Assembly: GCA_026390045.1 (NCBI GenBank)
Contig: JAPLGR010000117.1
Span: 1-8,826, forward strand
Direction: 5' to 3'
Source: Chloroflexota bacterium
GTDB taxonomy: Bacteria > Chloroflexota > Anaerolineae > Anaerolineales > E44-bin32
DNA: 8,826 bases
Positions within the stretch are counted from its first letter, which is position 1. Each line of letters starts with the position of its first letter. A program made the translations under genes and the position numbers. The notes beneath the pieces were generated by a model. That model worked only from the letters and a program-made list of their open reading frames with translations. It was not told where the DNA came from and did no database searches. This document shows, one piece after another, positions 1 to 5,338 of this stretch.

Positions 1-47
1 GGCTCGAGGGCTAAGGTTTGTTTGGTGCCCTGACGTTCACCGAACCG

Positions 48-106
48 CCGGATGCGGACCCGCATGTCCGGTGGTGTGAGAGGGGGAGCGGGCGACCCGC
101 TCTCCC
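48..106 (-). terminator. Tandem GC-rich hairpins past the leftward gene cluster, possible terminator
   Basis: Two inverted repeats follow the stop of the leftmost minus-strand gene. The first pairs 82-92 with 96-106 (11 bp with one G-T wobble, loop CGA). The second pairs 48-57 with 60-71 imperfectly (CCGG and ATGCG arms). Neither has a clear T-run on the minus strand, so this is not a textbook intrinsic terminator. Position and stability suggest transcript end formation or 3'-end protection. I see no gene in 1-138. Confidence 0.4.
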
Positions 107-138
107 TACTCAATCATGCGGGTGGGAGAGAGTGCGGC

Positions 139-876
139 TCAGCGCACCTGATCCCAGTTGAAGAGCACCAGGTTCTCGCTGCACTTGTCGGATGTGACGA
201 AATACACCTTGTCCGAAAGTGGAACGCCGGCGGTGTCCAAGATCTGTATCCACACCGTCTTGTCGCTGGCGATTGGGTGGTCACTCAGGACGAGTTCGTA
301 CCCCCCCGGCCCGTACGCCGGCGCGCTGCCCGTCAGGCTGGTCTGATCCACCGGGAATGTGCCCAGCTGGCCGCCGACGCGGACGGCCAGGCCGGTCACA
401 GCAGCCTTGGTCTCGTCGTCAAACACCTGACCGGCGACTCCCATCCACTGGCAGGCCTTGGTGTTGGCAAAGTTGGTGGTGAGGCTGGGACTATCCGGTT
501 GCGGGATGACGGCGGCGCCAGAAGGTGTGTTCGTGATGGCGGGCGTCTCCGTCGGCATGGGCGTGTCGGTCGGGACAGGGGTCTCCGTCGGCTCGGGTGT
601 GGCTGTCGCGGTCACGGTGGGCGTCGCCGTCCACTGGGTCGGCAGGTAGATCTCGGGCGTGTTGGTCGGCGTTGGAGGGCCCAGCGTCGGAGGTAGGGTC
701 GGCGGCGGGGCGAATTTCACCGGGAGGTAGGGATTCGCCGCCTCCACCAGGTAGGGGTTGAGGAAGACGGCCCCGAGAGCCGCCCCGACGCCGATGGTCG
801 CCACGACGACAATCAGCGTCAGCAGATTGATGAACAGCCCGATGATTCCGGGACCTCGGGCTTCATTGTCTTCCAT
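139..876 (-). CDS. Membrane-anchored protein with Thr/Pro-rich stalk and C-terminal beta-rich domain, function unknown
   Basis: The 245-residue protein has three parts. A short polar N-terminus leads into one hydrophobic segment (about residues 11-38), probably an uncleaved signal anchor. A low-complexity stalk rich in Thr and Pro (about 57-120) follows, as is common in Chloroflexota surface proteins. The C-terminal domain (about 140-245) starts with CQWMGVAGQVFD and holds YGPGGYELVLSDHP. It has only two cysteines, C142 and C232, near its two ends, so a disulfide closing the domain is plausible. The G-Q-V-F-D pattern and alternating hydrophobics resemble a carboxypeptidase-regulatory-like/Ig-type beta sandwich; this is a pattern impression, not a proven homology. 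The ATG at 876 is preceded by AGGGAG at 885-890 (8-base spacing). It starts 46 bases after the PpiC-like gene ends, so the two are probably cotranscribed. The expected location is the outer face of the membrane. Confidence 0.8.
   Translation of the reverse strand: MEDNEARGPGIIGLFINLLTLIVVVATIGVGAALGAVFLNPYLVEAANPYLPVKFAPPPTLPPTLGPPTPTNTPEIYLPTQWTATPTVTATATPEPTETPVPTDTPMPTETPAITNTPSGAAVIPQPDSPSLTTNFANTKACQWMGVAGQVFDDETKAAVTGLAVRVGGQLGTFPVDQTSLTGSAPAYGPGGYELVLSDHPIASDKTVWIQILDTAGVPLSDKVYFVTSDKCSENLVLFNWDQVR
517..708 (-). repeat. Low-complexity Thr/Pro linker coding region
   Basis: This stretch encodes residues of about 57-120 of the membrane-anchored protein, with many degenerate Thr-Pro units such as TETP, TDTP and TNTP. 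At DNA level it appears on the plus strand as imperfect GTCGGNGTN-type repeats. It is an extended, likely surface-exposed stalk and a plausible site of length variation between strains. Confidence 0.7.
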
Positions 877-922
877 CGGTCACTCTCCCTGCCCCGCAGG
901 CGGACGTCCGGTCCTCGCCTGC

Positions 923-1813
923 TCAGGGCGTGATGACGATCTCAATCGCCGCCCGCGAGCGCTGATCAGTCAGCCAATCGTCGACGGCCTCCTGGCGCAA
1001 TCGGCGCCAGGCTTCCGGATTGAGAGCATGATCCCCGCGCTCCAGGACCTCGATCAGGTGGTACCCGAGCGCGCTCTGCACTATAGCGCTGATTTCGCCG
1101 GGCTGCAGGGCGAACGCGGCAGCCTCCACTTCCGGTGTCGTCAACGTCCCGGGGGCGAACCAGCCCAGGTCCCCGCCGGCGATGCGCGTGCTCAGATCAA
1201 GCGAGTATGTCTGCGCCAGGGTGGCAAAGTCCGCGCCGCCTGCCAGTTGACTCTGCAGGTCCTCCGCCAGCGCCGCGTCGGCTACAAGGATATGCCGGGC
1301 GTGAACCTGCTCGGCCGTGGCGGGAACTTCGTCGGCGATACGCTGGACGGTGAGCGCCGCCAGGATCTCCTCGCCCAGAGACGTCTTCAGTCCCTCAAGC
1401 GAGTATCCGTTGGCGGCCAGCCAGGCACCCATGACGTCAGACCCTCCCATTTCGGCGGCGAGCGCCTCGATCCTGGCTTCAACCTCGACCGGTTCGACGC
1501 TGTCTCCCGCGCTCCGGGCTGCGTCGGCCAGCAGGCGCCGGTCGATCAGGGCGTTCAGAACCACTGCCCGGTAGTCCCCCAGAGTTGCAAGGTCGATGCC
1601 AAGAGACAGCTGGGCAGCCTCGTAGCGCGCGACCTCCTGCTCGAGGTCCGCAAGGAGAATCGCCGTCCCATTGACGAGCGCGGCCGCTGGTTCAGGCGTA
1701 GGGCTCGACGTAGGGGGAATCGCCGTCGCTGTGGGCGGAGCGAAGGGCAGGCTGGCACAGCCGGCAAGCAGGATGCTGGCGGCCAGCAGGGTGAAACCGT
1801 ACAGAGTGCGCAT
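923..1813 (-). CDS. PpiC/SurA-type peptidyl-prolyl cis-trans isomerase lipoprotein
   Basis: The 296-residue protein is a parvulin-type foldase expected to help proteins fold after export. The N-terminus is a clear lipoprotein signal: MRTLYGF, a hydrophobic core, then the lipobox LLAGC with the lipidated cysteine at residue 19. A short Pro/Thr/Ser linker (about 23-43) follows. A SurA-N-like helical region begins at ALVNGTAILLADLEQEV (about 45-160), and the parvulin domain spans about 171-260. Domain hallmarks are HARHILV (171-177), the ADFATLAQTYS helix, GGDLGWF (213-219) and GYHLIEV (250-256). A further amphipathic tail ends the protein. The start at 1813 is fixed by the signal peptide, although no Shine-Dalgarno sequence precedes it; a TATAAT lies 9 bases upstream instead. 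The gene follows RNase J by 41 bases. The family and lipoprotein nature are strong calls; its client proteins are unknown. It resembles PrsA/SurA-like foldases, but no specific symbol is justified. Confidence 0.9.
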   Translation of the reverse strand: MRTLYGFTLLAASILLAGCASLPFAPPTATAIPPTSSPTPEPAAALVNGTAILLADLEQEVARYEAAQLSLGIDLATLGDYRAVVLNALIDRRLLADAARSAGDSVEPVEVEARIEALAAEMGGSDVMGAWLAANGYSLEGLKTSLGEEILAALTVQRIADEVPATAEQVHARHILVADAALAEDLQSQLAGGADFATLAQTYSLDLSTRIAGGDLGWFAPGTLTTPEVEAAAFALQPGEISAIVQSALGYHLIEVLERGDHALNPEAWRRLRQEAVDDWLTDQRSRAAIEIVITP

Positions 1814-1822
1814 CAGGAGGCG

Positions 1823-1828
1823 ATTATA
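1823..1828 (-). promoter_or_regulatory. Perfect -10 box TATAAT just upstream of the PpiC-like gene
   Basis: On the minus strand TATAAT ends 9 bases before the ATG at 1813, which would place the transcript start within a few bases of the start codon. No convincing -35 box is seen 16-18 bases further upstream. Together with the lack of a Shine-Dalgarno sequence, this suggests a possible leaderless transcript. A chance match is not excluded. Confidence 0.4.
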
Positions 1829-1854
1829 GCCTTGGCCGGCGAGTGTCTGGGCGT

Positions 1855-3495
1855 CTACCCGCGGGAGATGACAACCAGCACCATCGGATTGCGGCGGGTC
1901 TCACCGAAGAACAGCTTGCCCAGATCGCGCTCCAGGCGGGACTGCAGGTCGTTGCCTTCGGCAGATTTGACCAGCTCGCGGATGCGTGTGCGGGCCGTGT
2001 CTAGCAAGGCTTCGCCCTCCCGCGGGACCGCAAAGCCGCGCGTGGTGAACGTCGGCTCGCCGCGCAGGCGGCCGGTCTTGGGGTCAATCTGCACGTGGAC
2101 CAGCACGAAGCCTTCTCGGGCAAGGGCCTCGCGCTCACGCATGATTTCAGGCCCGACGTCGCCTACACCGCGGCCGTCGACAAACACGTACCCGCCGGGG
2201 ATCCGCTCACCGATGCTCATATGGCCCTTGTGGAACTCGATCACCGTGCCGTTCTCGACGACGGCGATGTTCGATGGCTCCAGGCCGGAGTCCAGGGCCA
2301 GCCGGGCATGCTGCCGCAGGTGGCGCAACTCGCCGTGGACGGGGATGAAGTACTTGGGATGCACGGTCTGGAGCAGCAGTCGCTGCTCCTCCTGGCTGGC
2401 GTGACCCGAGACGTGGACCGGAGCGATAGCGTCGTAGATCACGTCGGCGCCGCGCTGCAGCAGCCGGTTGATCGTACGGTGGACCATCTCCTCATTCCCG
2501 GGGATCGGATGGGACGAGAGCACCACGGTGTCCCCGCTCTTGATCTCGAACTGGCGATTGGTTCCGGCTGAGAGCCGCCCCAGGATCGAAGAAGGCTCGC
2601 CCTGTGTGCCGGTGCACATCAGCACAACCTTGGACGGCTTCATGCCGAGTGCCTGGTCAATCGGGACAATACGCTCCTCAGGGATGTCAAGGTAGCCCAA
2701 GCGCCGGGCAATCTTGGCATTCTCGATCATGCTGGCGCCGACGAAGGCCATCACCCGATCGTAGCGCTCGGCCGCGGCCGCCACTTGCGCCATGCGCGAG
2801 ATCAGCGAGGCAAACGTGCCGATCAGGATGCGCCCGGCGGCCTGGCGGAAGACATCATCGAATGCGCCGTCAATCACGCGCTCCGAGGGGGTCCATCCGC
2901 GCTTGTCGGCGTTGGTCGAGTCGGCCAGCAGAGCCAGGACGCCCCGCTGACCCAGCTCGGCCAGTTTGGCGAAATCGGTTGGCCAGCCGTCCACCGGAGT
3001 CTGGTCGAACTTGAAATCGCCGGAGTGGATCAGGATGCCCTGCGGTGTGTCGATGGCCAGCCCGACTCCGTCGGGGATCGAGTGGCAGACATGGAAGAAC
3101 TCGACGCCGAAGGGCCCCACCTTGAGGCTCTCCCCCGCCTGGATCGTATTGAGGGTTGCCTTCTGCTGGGCATTGCGGTTGAGCTTGGCCTCCAGCAGGC
3201 CGCGGGTCAGCGGCGTGGCATAGATCGGGGCGGAGATGTCCTCCAGCACGTGATGAATCGCGCCCGTGTGGTCCTCGTGGCCGTGCGTGACGACGATGGC
3301 GCGAACCTTGTGCTTCTTGTCGCGCAGGTAGCCAAAGTCCGGGATGATGTAGTCAATCCCCAGCATGTCGTTCTCGGGGAACATGATCCCGGTGTCGATG
3401 ACCAGGATGGCGTCCTTCGTCTCCACCGCCATCATGTTCTTGCCGACCTCTCCCAGACCACCGAGAGGGATCAGGCGAACCGTTGTGTCAGACAT
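1855..3495 (-). CDS. rnj: Ribonuclease J (metallo-beta-lactamase/beta-CASP RNase)
   Basis: The 546-residue protein has the usual length for RNase J, the endo- and 5'-3' exoribonuclease that processes and degrades RNA in many bacteria lacking a classical RNase E system. The metallo-beta-lactamase core carries the zinc motif HGHEDH (H71, H73, D75, H76), H138 in VCHSIPDG and D160 in HSGDFKFD. ADSTNADKRGWTPSE (191-205) is typical of RNase J. The beta-CASP region includes CTGTQGEPSS (294-303), SSHPIPGNE (327-335), HVSGHAS (361-367) and FIPVHGEL (383-390). The RNase J C-terminal domain follows. All expected metal ligands are present, so it should be active. The ATG at 3495 has AAGGAA at 3503-3508, with 7-base spacing. 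It is followed by the PpiC-like gene 41 bases on, with no terminator visible between them. I cannot say whether it corresponds to RNase J1 or J2. Confidence 0.96.
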   Translation of the reverse strand: MSDTTVRLIPLGGLGEVGKNMMAVETKDAILVIDTGIMFPENDMLGIDYIIPDFGYLRDKKHKVRAIVVTHGHEDHTGAIHHVLEDISAPIYATPLTRGLLEAKLNRNAQQKATLNTIQAGESLKVGPFGVEFFHVCHSIPDGVGLAIDTPQGILIHSGDFKFDQTPVDGWPTDFAKLAELGQRGVLALLADSTNADKRGWTPSERVIDGAFDDVFRQAAGRILIGTFASLISRMAQVAAAAERYDRVMAFVGASMIENAKIARRLGYLDIPEERIVPIDQALGMKPSKVVLMCTGTQGEPSSILGRLSAGTNRQFEIKSGDTVVLSSHPIPGNEEMVHRTINRLLQRGADVIYDAIAPVHVSGHASQEEQRLLLQTVHPKYFIPVHGELRHLRQHARLALDSGLEPSNIAVVENGTVIEFHKGHMSIGERIPGGYVFVDGRGVGDVGPEIMREREALAREGFVLVHVQIDPKTGRLRGEPTFTTRGFAVPREGEALLDTARTRIRELVKSAEGNDLQSRLERDLGKLFFGETRRNPMVLVVISRG

Positions 3496-3535
3496 TCACT
3501 TGTTCCTTGTAGGCTCTTCCCACTCCGTCCGGCAC

Positions 3536-3576
3536 GCCCAATGGGCAATGCCCCGTCGGCTTGACCGCCGTTCGGG
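3536..3576 (-). other. Two hairpins between the cold-shock gene and RNase J
   Basis: The 110-base gap 3496-3605 has a strong imperfect hairpin (CCCCG/CGGGG and CGGC/GCCG arms, 3551-3576) and a small GCCC-AAT-GGGC hairpin (3536-3546). No T-run follows on the minus strand and I find no good sigma70 promoter for RNase J here. The structure could slow or partly end the cold-shock transcript, or lie in the RNase J leader. The choice is unresolved. Confidence 0.35.
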
Positions 3577-3605
3577 GTGCGCAGCACTGACGGAGGATGC
3601 GTTCG

Positions 3606-3818
3606 TCAATTCAGGCGGGTGACGTCGGATGCTTGGGGGCCGCGGACGGTCTGCTCGAGGAAGAAGGCCACGCGCTCGCCCTCGGCAAGCAGCGGGGCAC
3701 TCTGGCCCGAGATAGCGCTGTAGTGGACGAAGACTTGCTCGCCGCTCTCAGCGTTGATGTACCCGTAGCCCTTGGATCCGTCAAACCAGCGGACAACGCC
3801 CGTAGTGTGCTTGGCCAC
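3606..3818 (-). CDS. CspA-family cold-shock domain protein
   Basis: The 70-residue protein is one cold-shock (S1-like OB-fold) domain, the usual size of CspA-type RNA/single-stranded DNA chaperones. It shows the N-terminal G-x-V-x-W-F pattern (GVVRWFDGSKG, residues 7-17), RNP1 as KGYGYI (16-21; Phe of the usual KGFGFI replaced by Tyr) and RNP2 as VFVHYSAI (29-36). A nucleic-acid-binding aromatic surface is therefore retained. The start is GTG at 3818, with GGAG at 3828-3831 as the ribosome binding site (9-base gap). It has its own promoter (3864-3893), giving a leader of roughly 40 bases. It points away from the B12 operon and lies upstream of RNase J on the same strand, fitting a shared RNA-metabolism theme. 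Whether it is cold-induced cannot be read from the sequence. Confidence 0.93.
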   Translation of the reverse strand: MAKHTTGVVRWFDGSKGYGYINAESGEQVFVHYSAISGQSAPLLAEGERVAFFLEQTVRGPQASDVTRLN

Positions 3819-3827
3819 GCAGGACTG

Positions 3828-3839
3828 CTCCGAACGGAG
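3828..3839 (-). promoter_or_regulatory. Small hairpin covering the cold-shock gene ribosome binding site
   Basis: CTCC at 3836-3839 (minus-strand sense) can pair with the Shine-Dalgarno GGAG at 3828-3831, with loop GTTC; one more G-C closing pair inside the loop is sterically tight. The short stem could modulate translation with temperature. It is small and might be coincidental. Confidence 0.3.
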
Positions 3840-3863
3840 AAGGGAAAGCTAAGATGATGCGGC

Positions 3864-3893
3864 ATTCTACCATGCGGCGCGGGAGAGCGTCAA
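3864..3893 (-). promoter_or_regulatory. Sigma70-type promoter of the cold-shock gene
   Basis: On the minus strand, TTGACG (3888-3893) and TAGAAT (3864-3869) are separated by 18 bases. The start point would fall near 3857, about 40 bases before the GTG start. Box quality and position make this a good promoter prediction. Confidence 0.7.
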
Positions 3894-3931
3894 TCTGCGC
3901 GAGTCTGTGGCCTGCCAGCGCGTCTTGGCGC

Positions 3932-3961
3932 TTGACGCGGCCTTGACCGGCGCGGTATACT
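3932..3961 (+). promoter_or_regulatory. Sigma70-type promoter of the B12 riboswitch operon
   Basis: TTGACG (3932-3937) and TATACT (3956-3961) are separated by 18 bases. The predicted start near 3968 lies just upstream of the first riboswitch stem, as expected. A second TTGACC at 3943-3948 is too close to the -10 box to serve. The promoter is divergent from the cold-shock promoter and has the same -35 box and spacer length. Confidence 0.72.
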
Positions 3962-3977
3962 CGTTGCCAATCGAGAC

Positions 3978-4142
3978 ATGGGTGGCGGCGGCCTCATGCC
4001 CGGATGCAGAGGCCTCCCACGGGGAAGCCGGTGACCGCCTCGAGCGGAAGTCCGGAGCTGTCCCGCAACTGTGGGGACGAGCTATCGGCTGTGTGATCGT
4101 CGCACGGCCCGGCCGTCCAAGCCAGGATACCGGCCACCACCC
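3978..4142 (+). ncRNA. Cobalamin (adenosylcobalamin-type) riboswitch aptamer
   Basis: The core of the cobalamin riboswitch is readable. P1 can form between GGGTGG (3980-3985) and CCACCC (4137-4142). P2 is GGCCTC (3990-3995) with GAGGCC (4009-4014). The conserved GGGGAAGCCGGTG begins at 4021, followed by GGAAGTCCGGAGCTG (4045-4059), a CCCGCAACTGTGG segment and the B12 box AAGCCAGGATACCGGCC at 4119-4135. These match the established consensus (GGGAA..GGTG..AA.TCC, CCCGC.ACTGT, AGCCAGGA.ACC.GCC). It lies in the leader of the toroid-ECF operon, so the operon should be shut down when intracellular cobalamin is plentiful. This is the main evidence that the transporter handles cobamides. Confidence 0.93.
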
Positions 4143-4155
4143 TGCCCATTACTCC

Positions 4156-4162
4156 CCTTCGC
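4156..4162 (+). promoter_or_regulatory. Possible competing arm of the riboswitch expression platform
   Basis: CCTTCGC here duplicates seven bases of the 5' arm of the downstream terminator hairpin and is a perfect complement to GCGAAGG at 4218-4224 in its 3' arm. It could form a mutually exclusive pairing that disrupts the terminator when the aptamer is empty. This is an inference from complementarity. Confidence 0.4.
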
Positions 4163-4195
4163 GGAAAGGAGGTGGCGCATGCAACAACCCCGGTT

Positions 4196-4236
4196 CGCCT
4201 TCGCTTCGACCCCCACAGCGAAGGCGTTCTGTTTCT
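4196..4236 (+). terminator. Probable riboswitch-controlled intrinsic terminator
   Basis: A perfect 10-bp inverted repeat, CGCCTTCGCT (4196-4205) and AGCGAAGGCG (4217-4226), has an 11-base loop and is followed at once by TTCTGTTTCT (4227-4236). It sits between the B12 aptamer and the signal-peptide start at 4278. The T-rich tail is interrupted, so strength is uncertain, but placement matches a transcriptional expression platform. Confidence 0.6.
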
Positions 4237-4277
4237 ACCGCAGGCGCTCATTTTCATCAGACAGGAGGCACGGCGTG

Positions 4278-5318
4278 ATGCAACGTTTGATTTCGGTTGT
4301 GGTGCTGGCGGGCTGCCTCGCCTGGCCCGCGGCGGCCGCAGCGCAAGCGCCGGCGGATCCACTGCACGCGGCGGCTGCATGGATGCGGACACAGCAGCAG
4401 CCGGACGGCGGCTTTTCGAACGGCTTTGTCCCCGGGAGTGATGCGGCCACAACGGCAGATGCGGTGCTGGGGATCGTTGCTGCAGGCGAAGATCCGTCGG
4501 AATGGAACGCCGGAGGCTCGAGCCCCATGGATCTCCTGCGGGTTGCGGTTTCATCGGGTTCGGTCGTGGGTCCCGGGGCGTTCGCCAAGGTCACGCTGGC
4601 GGTGGTCGCTGCAGGGGACGAACCGCGCGACTTCGGCGGGGTGGACTTGGTCGGCAAGATCCTCCAGGGCTACTCGAGCGATGCCGGGATGTTCGGCGGT
4701 GGCCCCTATGACAGCGCGCTGGCCATCCAGGCACTGGCGGCCGCAGGCGAGCCCTTGCCGGAAGGTGCGATCGCCGGCCTGCTGGCGACTCGTCTGGCTG
4801 ATGCCACGTATTCCTTCAATGGTGACCAGGCGCTTGGAGCCGGCGACAGCAACACAACCGCGATGGCCGTCATGGCGCTGATCGCGGCTGGCGAACGTGA
4901 TGATGTTGCGCCCTCGCTGGCGTACTTCCGCTCAGTGCAGAATGAGGATGGCGGATGGACGTATCAGAAGCCGAGTGCCTTTGGAGAGGACACCGACGCC
5001 AATTCGACTGCGCTGGTCTTGCAGGCGCTTGCCGCGGCGGGAGAGGACTTGGCCGCATGGAATGATCCGGCGCAGGCGCTCTTGGCGCTTCAGCTTCCGA
5101 GCGGCGCATTCATCTTCAACGCCGCCAACTCGTCGGAGAACCTGCTCGCCACAGTGCAGGCATTGCCTGCCTTGGCCCTCGTGATGCCTAGTGAGGTCAC
5201 TTCCGCGCATCCGCCTTGGACAGTGATCGGCCTTGTTGGCATCGGCGTGGTCATCGTCGGCATTCTGGTTTGGCGTGTACTTCGGAAGGGTCGCGCCGGG
5301 GACAGCGCCGGGAAGTAG
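4278..5318 (+). CDS. B12-riboswitch-controlled, membrane-anchored alpha/alpha-toroid (prenyltransferase/squalene-oxidase repeat) protein
   Basis: The 346-residue protein has a signal peptide (MQRLISVVVLAGCLAWPA, likely cleavage after A24 in AQA) and an exterior toroid of about 25-305. One transmembrane helix (about 314-333) ends it, followed by the positive tail WRVLRKGR, so the N-terminal domain faces outside. The toroid shows repeated helix pairs with turns of the squalene-cyclase/prenyltransferase type: QPDGGFSNGF (41-50), DAGMFGGGPYDSALAIQALAAAGE (split by position 135-158), NEDGGWTYQ (222-230) with DANSTALVLQALAAAGE, and PSGAFIF (274-280). I see no squalene-cyclase DXDD acid motif or prenyltransferase zinc site, so a binding role fits better than catalysis. 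The fold class includes the cobalamin-binding alpha-barrel of intrinsic factor and transcobalamin. The start at 4278 has AGGAGG at 4263-4268. LAGC at residues 10-13 also resembles a lipobox, but the hydrophobic stretch continues past it. It heads the ECF operon; the role in B12 capture is inferred. Confidence 0.85.
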   Translation: MQRLISVVVLAGCLAWPAAAAAQAPADPLHAAAAWMRTQQQPDGGFSNGFVPGSDAATTADAVLGIVAAGEDPSEWNAGGSSPMDLLRVAVSSGSVVGPGAFAKVTLAVVAAGDEPRDFGGVDLVGKILQGYSSDAGMFGGGPYDSALAIQALAAAGEPLPEGAIAGLLATRLADATYSFNGDQALGAGDSNTTAMAVMALIAAGERDDVAPSLAYFRSVQNEDGGWTYQKPSAFGEDTDANSTALVLQALAAAGEDLAAWNDPAQALLALQLPSGAFIFNAANSSENLLATVQALPALALVMPSEVTSAHPPWTVIGLVGIGVVIVGILVWRVLRKGRAGDSAGK

Positions 5319-5338
5319 CTCGAGATGGTCTTTCCTGG

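Noticed and set aside
758..2404. Long plus-strand open frame (548 codons) opposite the PpiC and RNase J genes
   Set aside because: It is antisense to two strongly recognised genes, is rich in Arg/Pro/Ser with no domain pattern, and reflects GC-rich codon bias.
4071..4178. Toroid gene start at the ATG at 4071
   Set aside because: It lies inside the riboswitch aptamer and has no ribosome binding site; 4278 (or, less likely, 4179) is better supported.
4278..4320. Lipoprotein signal in the toroid protein (LAGC at residues 10-13)
   Set aside because: The segment before the Cys is very short from the 4278 start, the hydrophobic run continues beyond it to an AQA site, and the protein already has a C-terminal anchor. 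It is kept only as a note, since a start at 4179 would lengthen the n-region.
3994..4554. Minus-strand open frame across the riboswitch and toroid start
   Set aside because: It is antisense to a well-matched B12 aptamer and a signal-peptide-bearing gene, with no recognisable domain.
5216..5338. Upstream extension of the T gene to the ATG at 5216
   Set aside because: It overlaps the toroid's transmembrane coding region in another frame and adds Arg-rich, non-family residues.
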